Below, piece by piece: positions 11,882 through 24,400 of a DNA stretch of 64,000 nucleotides. Location of the stretch: the NCBI RefSeq assembly GCF_007655135.1, contig NC_045130.1:17048363-17112362 (forward strand), read 5' to 3'. The translations under genes were made by a program, and so were the position numbers. The number at the start of each line of letters is the position of its first letter. Position 1 is the first letter of the stretch. The DNA comes from Punica granatum. Lineage: Eukaryota; Streptophyta; Magnoliopsida; Myrtales; Lythraceae. Under the pieces are notes generated by a model. That model was not told the origin of the DNA, did no database searches, and worked only from the letters and a program-made list of their open reading frames with translations.

Positions 11882-14873
11882 CTACGCCAGCTGCAAAATC
11901 TCTTCACGTTTGATGTCGAAGATCTTCACCAATACGTCTTCAACGACCTGATCCAGTAACAGGGTGAGAGGCCGGGTTATGGCAATGATGCTAATCGCTT
12001 GGAAGTTGCGACACAGTTTCCCAGAGAGAAGCTGAAGAAGTTACGAGGAACTCACCTTGTCAGGTGTAGAGGCTCCAGAAGTCACACCAATTGTGATGGG
12101 ACCCTCGGGTAGCCAATTTTCTTTCTCCACCAATTCCCCATGCTATTTTGACAGAAATAGAATGATGCAACACGTGAGTAAAACGGGTTCAATTCAGAAA
12201 GAAAAAGGAAAATATAGTGGAAATTTTAGTTCTCAGACTCTTTTTTTTCTTTCTTTTTTTTTTTTTTTGGCGGGGGGGTTTGTGCTGTTAGATAAATGAA
12301 AAGAGAGAAATGTAGTTCTCAGTCTTACCAACAGTTTATAAGCTATTCTGTTTCCTGGACCTATTCTCTGGTCACCATCAATCCAATAGGAAGGGATCCC
12401 ACGTTCCTCTGCGATCTCCTGCAGGTGGGAGGTGTTGCTCGAGTTAAACCCTCCGACAACCACCATCAGATCCAACTTTTGTTCCACCAGCTTGTACATA
12501 GCATCTTGTCTCTCCTGTCAAAAAGAGCACAATTTGGATTCTTTTAGCAGTATTTTAACAAGGCAGACCATGCTTATCAGATATATATGCACAAAGTAAT
12601 TCTTCCTCCTCAGGTAATCTTGTTTCATTACTACCATGTTTGGTCAAAAATCTTCAAGACAAAAGCAATAAACGTCCCTTAACAAAGTCTGGATAAGTAA
12701 TATACCAAGATTGCATAAATGAAGAGTGCTGTACCTGAGTAGCATCACAGATTGTGTTGAAGGGCATGAAGTGCTCATTGACATTTTCCACTCCATACTT
12801 GCGCATCATAGTTTTCTCCACCGACTTTCCTGTATAATATAAACCATAATCTGATTAAACAAGAAAACAGTTCGCGGAGATATAGATAGATTTAGGTGTC
12901 AAGACTGGAATTTTACCAATCTCTTCAGTCTCGCCCTTAAGCATTGTGGTTTGATTGGCAACGCCAACTTTTATTAAATCCTTGTCAGGATCAAACCCCT
13001 TGGAAACCGCAAGTTTGAATTTCTGCATGAAAATCAATAATTACCATGTCAACTGGTTTATAAACTTAAAAGGTCTGATCCTAGTGAGAAACGAGGGAAG
13101 AATCAGCATACAGAAGTACCTCCATGAATGCCTCTCTGGTAGAGCTAGATCCATCAAGTTGACCACCAAGGATGTAATCACATACATATGTTGCCTAGTT
13201 AAGAGAAAAGTGTTCATCAGAAAAATGAAGATGAAGTTATAAACATTAGAAATGCCACACGACTAATTCAATGATAAAGGCTGCTACTTGAGACATTACC
13301 TCCTTCATATTCTTCACAACGATATATTTCTTAGCAAATGATGAGGTAGCTACGGTTTCTTCATGGCCATATTTACCATGAATTATTGAAGTGTAGTCAC
13401 CTTTCTTGTGCTTTTCAACCACATTCCAGACCTTCAACGAGATTTTACAAGTATTTAATAGTCTGAAAGAGAGGTTGGACAAACAATTCACAAGCTACAA
13501 ACATCTAAATTTGAACAGCGAGCTGCTGCCAAACACTGTAGACATACCTTAGTCACCCATGGGCAGGTTGTATCGACAATCTGTACGTTTCTCTCACTCA
13601 GAATCCGCATCTCTTCAACTGCAGCTCCAAAAGCAGGGAGAACAACAACATCGCCTTTGTCAACCACATGAAATTGTTTCTGCCCCTCCTCAAGAGGAAT
13701 AGTCTCAACCTCCATCTCCTCTAAACGCTGCCATAGAGAAAATAATTCGCTTAGAGATTCATTTGATGATCTTATTTAATAGAATTTTCCCCACACATAC
13801 TCCATACAAGGAATCAGTTCTTCTAGTTAGAAGCCACAACCAAGGACAACCCCTCTGGATCTTATAAATCATACTCCACGTACAAGCATGCCAGAAATGC
13901 CAAAACCAAATTTGAAAAGCCATGAGCTTATGGCATAGGTGCCGCAAGCCCGTAGTAATGATATATGTAGTGATGGAACAGCATAAGATTTCACTTCATG
14001 GGATACATACCCTGTTGACAGTAGGGTTGTGGATAATCTCATTGGTGAGCCAGATTTTCTCCTCAGGGAACTGCCTCCTAGCTTCATAAGCAATCTGGAC
14101 AGCCCGCTCTACACCCCAGCAGAATCCATACGCGTCCGCAAGCTTCACTGTCACGTTACCCCATGTGTACTCATACCCATTTTCCTTCAAAGTCTTTATG
14201 ACATCACCTGCCAAGCTCCAATAAATAGATAATCAGCGAAAGAACATAATTTGAAACAGTCACACGAGCTTCAAGAACAAATTCCACCACCCAAATTCTT
14301 TGCCATTTGGAAACTCTCGAGCCAATGACCAGATGATAATCATCCGATATCTACTCAGAACACGAGCCCCATCGTGGATAAATCCGAAGCATAAGAATTA
14401 CGAATTCAAAGATCATTGTACTATAGCTCAGACTGTCAATAGTCATCAAGATCATTACTCGATACATCAACCCGAGCATCTTATCCGATATTCCTCAATC
14501 AATCACACAATCGACCCAAGAACACCGTTCACCCAATCAGCGCTGAAGTCAACGCAGCTCAGTAAGCAAACAAGCAGGGGGAGGTGGAGGACTCACTGGT
14601 GTACTCCCGATCCATGAGCTTATCGATCTCCTCCTTGTGGCCGAACCCCTTGCGGTTGTAGTTCTTGCTTCTGGTGAGGTTGTGCCTGAACACCTTGGGG
14701 TCGAACTCCGCCTCCACAGCGGCGGACGAAGGCGAGGCCTCGCCGGAGCACCGCACGGAGAAGGGGGGCTGCTTCCGGCAGCGGAGCGCACCGGCGCCTC
14801 CTGCGAGGGCGTCCGGCGGGACGGCGAGGTCGGTCCGGGAGGGGAAGCGGCAGAGATGGAGGGACATCGCCAT
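11882..14873 (-). CDS. HDR: 4-hydroxy-3-methylbut-2-enyl diphosphate reductase (HDR/IspH), chloroplastic
   Basis: This iron-sulfur enzyme performs the last step of the plastid MEP pathway, reducing HMBPP to IPP and DMAPP. Ten exons join in frame: 14873-14597, 14207-14011, 13727-13548, 13431-13300, 13194-13120, 13022-12917, 12829-12735, 12514-12329, 12142-12056 and 11947-11882. They encode 466 residues, the same length as I recall for Arabidopsis HDR. A transit peptide precedes the plant-specific N-terminal extension ([20 protein letters not shown]). The three cluster-binding cysteines are visible: Cys122 in [10 protein letters not shown], Cys213 in DTTCPWVTK and Cys350 in NTICDATQ. The substrate-contact His motifs IIHNPTVN and [10 protein letters not shown] are present, and the protein ends KREEILQLA. 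The first ATG is followed two codons later by a second. A CACGTG G-box core lies at 14890-14895, in the leader, and could relate to light control; that is inference. Confidence 0.97.
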
Positions 14874-15011
14874 GGGGGGAGGGGGCGCGCACGTGCAGGA
14901 GAAAATGGAACACGGAAACCGATCAGAGAGAGGGCGGGTTGGGGTGTGGTCTTGCCCGAAGTCCTAACGGTGTGGTGCGCATTTTATCCTCATTGTACTT
15001 TTGTGGGACTT

Positions 15012-15225
15012 CGTGTCTCACGACTCCGCTAGCAGACAAAATTTTTTTTAAAAAAATTAATTAATTAACAAAATTATTGAGGTGAAAAAACGCTCGTGTT
15101 TGGTGTTTTTCTTGTTTTTCGTGTCCCACGACTCCGCTAGCAGACAAAATTTTTTTAAAAAAATTAATTAATTAACAAATTATTGAGGTGAAGAAACACT
15201 CGTGTTTGGTGTTTTTCTTGTTTTT
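15012..15225. repeat. 108-bp tandem duplication upstream of HDR
   Basis: Two adjacent copies (about 15012-15119 and 15120-15225) share the order: an ACGACTCCGCTAGCAGAC segment, a T-run then A-run, ATTAATTAATTAACAAA, TTATTGAGGTGAA, then CTCGTGTTTGGTGTTTTTCT. The copies differ at only a few bases and small indels, so the duplication is fairly recent. It lies about 140-350 bp upstream of the HDR start codon, probably in its promoter. Confidence 0.9.
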
Positions 15226-18200
15226 TATTATCATTTTTTACGTGTCTTTGGAATTTTGTGGGGGAGAGGATCCATGGATCGAAGATTCCTAATACTACTC
15301 GGTTTATTTTATTTCTTTCGTTTTTTATTAATATTCCTAGCCGTTATTACCTCCTTGTGAAATTACAGAAAAGGGCATACGATGTTTACTTGAAAATTTT
15401 CGCATTTTTTTCCGATTAGAAGTGGGATTCATACGCCTAAGTGATGATGAGAAAACACCACCTCAGTTGGTCCTTTAACCCAAAAAAATAAAAGGATAGA
15501 TTCCACCCGTTTCTCTTTTGAAGTCTCAATTTTGAATTTTGTGAGCAGAAAAATCTATGATATGAAGAGTTTAACCCTTTAAAGAGTCTAATGAGCTCAA
15601 ATCCAAATTAATCTAACACTCTTTGCATTTCAATAGCAAGTGATGCACGCCCTTAAAATGAAAATGGTGATAAGAGAAGGGAATTGAAAGGGCATAAGGT
15701 TCTACTAGGTTGCCCGCTCAAACTTGCAAAAATTTGCAAATTTTCCAATATATTATGTCGAGTTTTTTTTAATGAAATTATCTTATTTTACTCCAACAGC
15801 CTACCTAATAATAAGGTTACCAAAGCCCTCACTTTAAGCCTTCAATTTTAGGCCATATAATTCATGCCCATTTTAGAATTTTCATATAATGGAGGAAAAT
15901 TTTAAACACTATAATAGAGTACTTACCCATAATTGATTAAGGCCCCTCATAATAATTTAACTAACTTAATTTCTAATAAACTTATTTGACACAACAATTC
16001 CTAATAAATCTCTTTTTTCCACTTATGTATGAATTACTTACTATAACATAATTAATTTCATTTAATTCCTATTTTTTCTCTCTATTGACCTTCCCAATTT
16101 ATTACTAGTTTTCCCCAATCCCTAATTATTTTCTTAGCAATCATCTTTTTTTATCGAATAACCTGACAACCTTTCTCTTTATTTTTATTTATAACTTTTA
16201 AGTTTTTTTCAGTCTTTTTTCAAAATTATTTTACTTTTATTCTGATATAGGCAACAAAGAAATAAAAATTTGAGCACCGAAAAAGAAGAAATAAAAATTC
16301 GTTTAACATGATTGAAATAAAATATTAGGAGAAATTTATCATAAAAATTAATTATTAATTTGCATCCCAAAAATTAAATAAATTTCAAAAGAAAATTTTG
16401 GTATTGATTTAATTAAATATAAATTCAAGGTCTCATATTAATTTTTCGTTTTAGAACTCTAACTCTCTTGGGCTGCCCCTGATTCCACAATTTTATGATT
16501 CATTTTTGCCTCCTATTGAATATCGACTCCCTTTGGACTAATTTTCTAGATTCATCTACTGGTAAGAAGTCAATAACTGAATTCTGGAAATTTTGAGTCT
16601 GAGTTGCGTTCGACTAAAGCCCTTTCTCTACAAATTTTTGTTATACCACAAAAGTCATAGTAAAATTACATTAGATGGTGTTCACAACACTTGCTAATTC
16701 GTTTTTAATTATGTTGATTGATGAAAAAAATACATAGAAATCAGGGGGGATGGGTCAAAAATATCATCGATCAGATTTTATCTATACTTCTTTGCTATTA
16801 CAAAAGGAAGAAGAAATCTAGTTTCTCTTTTTTATTTACTCACAACATCAGTATACCATTTTAATACGTATTCACCTTAAACCGTCAAAATATTTTGATA
16901 CACTTTCAATATATTTAAAATATAAAATATATAATGATAAATTATCATATTTAGCATGGATATAATTTTTAATTCAAAATTAAGTTTAATTTTGCATGTG
17001 ACGCAGGTCAACCTTTATTATATAAATTAATAAAAGAAGTATTTAACTTATTCTTTTCTTATTATAGGTCACGGGATACCCTCTTAACCTATTAGTTAAG
17101 ATTCAATCCTCATTTGATCAAAAGAGTAGTTTGTCTCTTTAACCACATATTATGAAGCTTGAAGGTACCCCTTTATCTCAATTACAATTTTTGAAAGTAC
17201 CCTTAGTAAAATAAATTCAATTAAGAATAACCATTAAGTAAACGTGTATTTAAAATTTTATTCGATCAATTACCCATTTCAATCCTATTTTCTGTCCTTC
17301 TCTCACCCACGCTCTCCCATCCCAACTTTTTTTCCTCTCTCATCCGTCTATCTCTATTATTTTCATTTAAAAGTTTTTTAAGTTATATGTCAAATTAACT
17401 TAATTAAAAAATTGGATTGTGCAACAATATTTTAACTTGGCAAGTTGATTCCGGATTTTAATGAGAAATAAAATTTATTTTTTAAACTATGTATATTTTA
17501 CTATTTTAATTTATAAATTTTAATCACCCCATACGTAGCAATGTTTCAATAAGAGCACCTCGTAAATTTTGAACTGTCAGGTTTTGGTTTATGTAAGTTT
17601 TTAGCGCCAAATTCAACCAACTGCCTACTTGTCTTTTTCAATGCAATTTGGGCCGCAGAACAGATCCGAGAGGGCCTTTCTGTTGGTCTTTTTCTGTAGC
17701 CACTATATCAATAAATAATCATTTATAATAGCCATAAATATTTCATTTCAACTTAATAATTCTGGTGGATAACAGTACAAATGTATCAATCAATCGACCA
17801 TTCTCGAATCTCTTTTCCTTGTGTAGCTCAATTGAGTAGGAAAGCCTCTATATATGTGCTAGATATATCTTCTGGCAAGATCCTAAGATATTTGTGGATG
17901 TCAGAAAAAATATGTTGACCCCCATGAAATAGAAGCCATAAAAATATGTTCTTTTTCCACAATTTTCATACATCCTAACAAGGACCGAGTTCGACATGTT
18001 CGTAGAAGATTGATGAACAGTCTCGAAGGATAATTCGTCTAAAAGCTATATATTACTACATAGGCTTCATTTTTTTCTGATGAGTATACGACATAGGCTC
18101 ATGAAATTAAATAAATGATGCCCGAATTTTAAACTGAATTTAGAGGGGGCTAATGCCCTTGCTTTACTAAAACTTTACAAGCTCTTTCAAGAACAGAATG

Positions 18201-18721
18201 ATAGCTCTACACTCTATCGAAAAATGATTTCTTTTCGAAACAAAAGAAAAAAAGAAAAAGAAAAGAACGACTTCTTTATTTAAAAAAAAAACTTTTAATC
18301 CTCAAATTTTTTTTTTTATATAATGAAGGTATCCGGATTTTGCCTAATTAATCACACAGTCTCCGTGAGCAACAAGCAAGATCACAAGACAAGTCAGTCC
18401 AGCCACAAGCTCTGCAAGTGGGTCCAATCGGGAGTGTTATCCTGCATGGTTTTCAAGATAAATCGAATTTATGACTTCTCTAAGAAAGTCACACCGTTTA
18501 ACCACCATGTCAACTCTTTTGAGTTCTATTTTTTCCACTTTTGCCCTAAACTCCTTTTTTTTTATGTCAATCTTGTCCTCAACGCTACGTGTTTTGCTCA
18601 CTTTAATTCTTCCGTCTAATTTTCTCTTAAAAATTTATTTTCGGTAAATAATATTTCCATAAGTTATTTATATAAAGAAATTCTAAAAACGTTAAAAAAG
18701 GTTAAAGAAAAAGGAAGGGAC
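15226..18721. other. AT-rich intergenic DNA, no gene seen
   Basis: About 3.5 kb without a recognisable gene. Stretches such as 16200-17600 are extremely AT-rich. The longest plus-strand frame (18323-18619) is Phe/Cys/Ser-rich and looks like chance coding through T-rich DNA. No complete transposon ends were found by eye; old decayed transposons are the likeliest content. Confidence 0.5.
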
Positions 18722-18895
18722 AATAAAATGGAGAGGAGGAGGCTACCGGAGCCTCATCGGCGGTCACCATTGCCCCTTCGAGGTCCCTAGTGACCTCTGG
18801 GATCACTAGCAATCTCAGAAGGGAGTCATGACCGCCGCAAGGTTCCCTCACCCCAGAATCAAGGGATCCTGGTCAAAACTGGGATCCTCGAGTTC
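18722..18895. repeat. GC-rich block with imperfect palindrome at the left junction of the Athila element
   Basis: A GC-rich island in AT-rich DNA just before protease-coding sequence starts. It includes the facing words CGAGGTCCCTAGTGACCTC and GGGATCACTAGCAATCTC and repeated GGATCCT words. Its composition resembles the GC-rich cores at about 29620-29775 and 30340-30460, so it may be a remnant of a similar inverted-repeat element. That link is a visual impression only. Confidence 0.35.
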
Positions 18896-19158
18896 GAAAA
18901 GGTTGACAAATTTATCTTCCTTGCTGATTTCGTGGTCCTTGATTATGAGGAAGATTGAGATATTCCAATTATCTTAGGTAGACCTTTTCTTGCTACAGGT
19001 AGAACCTTTATTGATGTGCAAAAAGGTGAGTTAACGACGAGGGTTCAAGACCAAGAGGTAAAGTTTAATATTTTTAAAGCAATGCAACATCCTAATAACC
19101 CTGATGAGTGTTCGTTTATTGATGTGGTAAACAGGTATTTGAAGAAACCTTTTAGGCG
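18896..19158 (+). pseudogene. Retropepsin (protease) remnant of the Athila-type element
   Basis: Translation shows the FIFLADFVVLD segment, an in-frame stop and then IPIILGRPFLATGRTFID, which is the conserved region at the end of the gypsy aspartic protease. It continues through VQKGELTTRV and KFNIFKAMQ. The catalytic Asp motif would lie further upstream and is missing because of the 5' truncation. Not functional. Confidence 0.75.
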
Positions 19159-19526
19159 ATGCACCCAAAGGATCCACTAGAAGCAGCATTGGCATCAACG
19201 GGTGAACCAGAGGATGAAGAAGTCATAAAGGTTATAAACATATTGGATGCAACACCTTACATTCGACCAGTTCCTCGGTTTGAGCCATTGGAGAGATCTG
19301 TCTCCTAGGCTAAGCCATCCATTGAAGAACCACCTCAACTGGAGCTTAAGGCTCTTCCTGATCACTAACGGTACTCTTTTCTCGGTAGTTCGTCTACTCT
19401 TCCAGTTATCATTTTTGCATTTCTTACTAACGAGTAGGAAGAAAAGCTACTCCAAGTTTTGCTTGAGCACAAGAAAGCCATAGGTGGACGATTGCTAAAG
19501 TAAAGGGGATCGGTCCCTCGATTTGC

Positions 19527-20950
19527 ATGCACAAGACTCTCTTGGAGGAAAACCATAAGGCATCAATTGAGCAACAAAGAAGATTAAATCCAAATATGAA
19601 AGAGGTGGTAAGGAAAGAGATTATCAAATGGCTTGATACAAGAATTATTAACCCCATATCTGACAATAAATGGGTGAACCCCATTCAATGTGTGTCTAAG
19701 AAGAGAGGCATGACTGTGGTTGAAAATGAGAAGAATGAGCTTATCCCGACGCGTACAGTCACTGGCTGGAGGGTCTGTATGGACTGCCGAAAGCTCAATA
19801 CGGCAACTTGCAAGGATCACTTTCCTCTACCATTTATCCATCAGATGCTCGATACACTTCTTGGTAAGGATTTTTATTGTTTTCTTAATAGCTATTATGG
19901 TTATAATCAGATAGGGATTGAGCCGGATGATCAAGAGAAGACCACATTCATGTGCCCTTACAGCACATTTGCTTTCCGGCGGATGCCTTTAGTTTATGCA
20001 ATGCCTCTACCACCTTTTAGAGGTGTATGATGGCCATCTTCTCCGATAAGATCGAGCAATGCATGGAAGTGTTCATGGACGACTTTTCGGTATTTGGTAC
20101 TTCTTTTGATAATTGTTTGGATAATTTGTCGTCCGTCCGTAAGAGATGTGAAGTGACTAACCTTGTTTTAAATTGGGAGAAATGTCATTTCATGGTCCGG
20201 GAAGGAATTGTTCTGGGTCACAGGATCTCTCGGGACGGCATTGAGGTGGATAAGGCAAAGGTTGAGACAATTGAGAAGCTACAACCTCCGTCATCAGTGA
20301 GAGGAGTTCAAAGCTTCCTTCGGCATGTAGGCTTCTACAGGCGGTTTATCAAAGATTTTTCGAAGATCACCAAGCCTATTTGCAACCTTCTTGAGAAAGA
20401 CACCACGTTTGTCTTCAATGGTAAGTATATGGAGGCATTCCTCGAATTAAAGAAAAGGTTAGTTTCTGCTCTCATTATTATTGCTCCAGACTGGTCTCTT
20501 CCTTTAGAACTGATGTGCTCTGCCAGTGATTTTGATGTAAGAGCTGTGTTAGGTCAAAGGAACGACAATGTATTTCACTCTACTTACTACGCGAGCAAAA
20601 CATTGAATGATGCACAAACGAACTACACCACGACTGAGAAAGAAATACTAGCTGTGGTTTTCGCATTTGACAAGTTTCGATCATATTTGATAGGGTCTAA
20701 AGTGATTGTTTATACTATCAAGAGAGGAATAGCACAGTGGTGCATCTCTCGTCTGGTAACCAAAAGGTTTCAGGTTCGATACCCAGTGGGACTACCCGTG
20801 CCCCTTTATTAGATATTTAGGATTTCTATTTCAATGTACTAGGCTCATGGGCCTCCCTTGTAACTGAAAAAAGAAGAAGAAGTGATTGTTTATACTGATC
20901 ATTGGGCTATCAAATATTTGATTTCAAAGAAGGATACAAAGCCTCGATAA
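19527..20950 (+). pseudogene. Reverse transcriptase/RNase H remnant, interrupted by a SINE
   Basis: The frame at 19527-20030 carries WVNPIQCVSKK, VCMDCRKLN, FPLPFIHQMLD and YGYNQIGIEP, all gypsy RT signatures. A frameshift and a stop separate it from the frame at 20027-20812, which has the catalytic FMDD at 20072-20083, VLGHRISRDGIEVDKAK and FYRRFIKDFSKI, then an RNase H start (YASKTLNDAQTNYTTTEKE). RNase H stops at the SINE at 20717 and resumes at 20897 with an HWAIKYL segment. A Gly-to-Asn-type change at the usually conserved DGYSGYNQI site is also seen. Dead copy. Confidence 0.85.
20717..20879 (+). mobile_element. tRNA-derived SINE inserted in Athila RNase H
   Basis: A 163-bp insertion flanked by a perfect 17-bp target-site duplication, AAGTGATTGTTTATACT, at 20700-20716 and 20880-20896. 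Removing the insert and one copy restores a continuous RNase H reading frame across the site. The head has Pol III promoter boxes: box A TAGCACAGTGG at 20730-20740 and box B GGTTCGATACC at 20773-20783. The body ends CTCATGGGCCTCCCTTGTAA and a purine tail with AAG repeats. TSD, boxes and tail together make a SINE call secure; the family name is not known to me. The host copy carries decay of its own, so the SINE is not the only lesion. Confidence 0.92.
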
Positions 20951-21059
20951 ATAAGGTGGGTTCTTTTGTTAATTTGATTTAGAAATTGTGGATAGGAAAG
21001 GGTCAAAAAATAGGTTGCGGATCATCTTTCGAGGCTAGAAAGGGGGAGTAAGATTCTCG

Positions 21060-22431
21060 ATAGAACTAGTATCAATGAGTCCTTTCCTGATGAATAACTT
21101 TTTGCTGTTTATTCTACTTTACCCTGTTATGTTGATTTTGTTAATTACATTGTGGGTAATGTGTTTCCTCCTGATCTGACAAGTCAATAAAAGGAAAAGT
21201 TCTCACACGATGTCAAATTTTATATTTGGGACGAACCTTATCTTTTCAAGCGATGTGCAGATCAAATTATTTGAAGGTGTGTACCTAAAGAGGAAGTGAG
21301 GATATTTCATATCATTGCCGTGCTCTACCATACGGTGGACGCTTCAGAGGAGATAAAATAGCAGCGAAAGGGCTACAATCAGGTTTCTTATGGTCAACTC
21401 TTTTTAAGGATGCTCATAATTTTGCTGCTAGATGTGATCGATGCCAAAGAATTGGCAATATTTCTAGGAAGCATGAGATGCCTTTGAACAATATTTTGGA
21501 AGCTGAGATTTTTGATATGTGGGGAATTGACTTCATGGAACCATTTGTGGATTCTTTTAAGAATAAATATATTATGGTAGCCGTTGATTATGTTTCAAAA
21601 TGGGTAGAAGCGATTGCTCTACCTACTAACAATGCTCAAAGTGTTTTGAGGTTTCTAAAGCAGATTTTTACAAGATTTGGAACTCCGAGGGCAATCATTA
21701 GTGATGGAGGGTCACACTTTTGCAATTCCAAATTCAACGCGCTATTGAGCCGATATGGTGTCAGGCACATGATAGCTCTTGCCTATCATCCCTAGACGAG
21801 TGGACAAGTTGAGGTTTCAAACCGAGAGATCAAGAGAATTTTAGAGAAGAGAGTGAGCCTAACTCGTAAAGACTAGTCAAAGAAATTAGATGACACTCTT
21901 TAGACATACTGAACCGCATACAAGACACCGATTGGGATGACTCCCTATAAATTGGTGTATGGTAAGGCATGACATTTAGCTGTGGAGTTGGAGCACAAGG
22001 CATTTTGGACTATCATGAAACTTAATTTCGATCTCGAAGTTGCTGGTGAGAAGAGACTTCAGCAATTGGATGAAGTTGAAGAATTTCATCTTGAGGCGTA
22101 TGAAAATGCGAAAATCTATAAGAAAAAGACGAAGCGATGGCACGATTGGAAGATTAAAGGGCGTCACTTCGAACCGGGACAACAAGTGTTGTTGTTTAAT
22201 TCGAGACTCAAACTCTTTCCCGGGAAATTGAAGTCGAGGTGGCCTAGGCCATTCCAAGTAACTGAAGTTTTTCCTTATGGAGCCATTGAAGTGGAAGATA
22301 AGACATCGGGACGGAGATTCAAAGTGAATGTTCAAAGGCTAAAGCATTATTGGGGCAGTAAAATAGCCCGTGAGAGGTCTTCGATTTCGATAGGAGACAC
22401 TGGAGATCGTAACTGGTCGTCAAGCCGATGA
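21060..22431 (+). pseudogene. Integrase and C-terminal pol remnant of the Athila-type element
   Basis: The zinc-finger part at 21060-21470 is recognisable but has several stops. The frame at 21478-21795 carries the core domain with the first Asp in DMWGIDFMEPF and the second in AIISDGGSHFCN. A stop separates this from GQVEVSNREIKRILEK, which holds the Glu of the DDE triad. The frame at 21982-22431 covers the integrase tail, including [20 protein letters not shown], typical of gypsy integrases. Stops near 21794, 21876, 21903 and 21972 show it is inactive. Confidence 0.85.
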
Positions 22432-22852
22432 CTTTAAATCAAGCTCTTCTTAGGAGGCAACCCAAGTTTCTATCTTTTCCTTTATCGTTTTATACATTTG
22501 ATTTTCTTTTAATTTTCTCACAATTTCTTTTTTTGTTCGTAATGCAGGTAGGTCGTTAAAAAACAAAAAAAGTTCTCAAGCAGCAGATTTAACTGAGAAG
22601 GAACAACCGAGGCTTCCATCCATACAGCTTGGGTCTTGTGTTCTCAGGAGTTTGGTTTTCGGAAAGGACAGAGAAGGGGCGGCCGAGGCTCTCCTTTTCT
22701 CAGCCGCGACCATGTGCTTCACGTTATAAAAAAAAAAAAAAAAAAAAAAAACAGATTCCACACGACGCAGGCTCTCAAAGAGAAGGCCTAGGCCGCGTGA
22801 TTGCAGGAGCTTGATTTAATTTAAGAAAAAAAACAGACCCTAAATTTTCTAA
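22432..22852 (+). other. Non-coding spacer of the Athila-type element with A(24) tract
   Basis: The spacer between pol and the env-position ORF, as expected for Athila elements. It contains an uninterrupted run of 24 A from 22728 to 22751. The run is internal and has no target duplication, so it does not look like a separate retroposon tail. Confidence 0.55.
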
Positions 22853-23699
22853 TTGCAATTTCTTTGTCGGCCAGTCCTCCCTCCCTCCCTCTTCTTCTTT
22901 GAACTACAGAGCCGCGACACAATTAATAAGCATTATGACCTGACTCCACTTGCATTTGATGAATATGCATTGTTTGCATCCGATGAATTCACTGAGGAGA
23001 AAGCTAAGCTAATTAGTGATGACATATGCTTGGATGGATCTATCTGGGATATGAAGAAGGGAGTTTATATATCGATTAGTCGTGGTGATCTCACAGCTGA
23101 GGCCAATGTTTGGTATTACTTTCTGACGAAAAGATTGATGCCTAGCTCTAATGGGAGCACCATTCAGAAGGAGAGAGCAATCTTACTCCATTCGATTGTA
23201 GATGAAAAATCTATTGATGTAGGTACCAGGCCATTGTGCAGACTGCTTATTCTGATGAGCTTGGACTTTGGTTCCCTTCGTTGATCGCTGGCTTGTGTCG
23301 CAAGGCTGGAGAGGGTGAAGAAGTGAAGAAGTATTGAAGTGTGGTTCAATTATAGATGATAAATACATATTGCATCTTGGTTGCAAGACACGGGCAATTG
23401 AGCGAGCTCGAATGACAGCTGAAGAAGAAAGGGCTACCCAACCTTCTCTGCAACCTGGACCATTTGTAGAGGAGCAAGTTACTCAAATGGAGCATGTGGT
23501 TAGGAGGATTCCAGCTTATATGGAGATGTGCTTCAAGGGGATAGAAGATATGCTTCGGTTTCATGGGATGTCCTCTAACTTGGACATGTCTCAGCATCAT
23601 GTCATGCCTACCTGGAGTGAGTTTGAACAAGCTAATTGTGCAAGACAAGCAGTGGTGGTGGAGCAACAACAACCCTCGCCAGATGATATGGCTGAATGA
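22853..23699 (+). pseudogene. Env-position ORF of the Athila-type element (plant retroelement protein domain)
   Basis: The frame at 22853-23284 contains NVWYYFLTKRLMPSSNGST and KERAILLHSIVDEKSIDVG, matching the domain often annotated as a putative plant transposon protein in the extra ORF of Athila-type elements. A frameshift near 23228 moves the continuation (ELGLWFPSLIAGLCRKAG) to another frame, with a stop soon after. A second frame at 23334-23699 covers a polar, Gln/Glu-rich tail. No signal peptide or clear membrane segment is seen. This is a broken gene and is described only. Confidence 0.7.
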
Positions 23700-24400
23700 T
23701 AAACTTCCAGGGGGGTATTTGCTTTTCTTTTTTCCTTGTTTTCTCTTGTTTATCTAAAACGTCGGGGACAATGTTTAGATTAGGTTTGCGGGGAAGGATA
23801 TATTTTTTTGTGGATGTTTTGTGACTGTCTGCTGCTTTATTTGAGTGGTTGATACTTGCTGGTTTTGTTCTAGTTAGGTTAAGGGAGGTAGTTTAGAATT
23901 TTCTGTTTTAGATCTTTGATGTCAGCGTCTAATCCCTATCTCGACTTAATGAAAATTGAAGTGAATTGGTCCCTGTTCAATGACGAATTTAGTGATTGTA
24001 TTCATATCTCATGGTTAAAGGATTTCCTAAACTTCATTTATTTTGGAGTTATTGTGTATTTACCATTTAATTTCGAAATATTTGAGTTTTGAAAATAAAA
24101 AAGAAATTATAATTGTTTTTAGCGTTATGCATACTTTGAGTAGGGATAAATCTAGTTGAAAAGATTATGAATTGATTAAATATATTGATTCACTTCTCGA
24201 GTTGACCTTGGTATGATTTTTAATTTGGGAGTCGAAGCATGTAAATATAGTGGATCAATTCCCCTTAGTAAGGTTTTTGAGCTTTCTTGCAAGATTAATA
24301 CATAATTTATCGATCATATTTCTTTCATGAGGGTAAATTCATGTTTATTTCACTCTAGAACTCGCTCAATATACTTGTCGAGACTAAATTCATATGCATG
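23700..24400 (+). other. Non-coding 3' region of the Athila-type element, left of the TRIM
   Basis: AT-rich sequence without coding potential between the env-position ORF and the nested TRIM. It starts with a short purine-rich tract (CCAGGGGGG near 23708) and a GGGGACAATG motif near 23765, both common downstream of Athila ORFs. The same type of sequence resumes at 25329 after the TRIM. Confidence 0.5.

Noticed and set aside
14637..15032. Long plus-strand frame over HDR exon 1
   Set aside because: It is antisense to the GC-rich transit-peptide exon of HDR and has no family resemblance; a shadow frame.
22728..22751. A(24) run considered as a retroposon or processed pseudogene tail
   Set aside because: No target duplication and no mRNA-like sequence before it; it lies within the Athila spacer.
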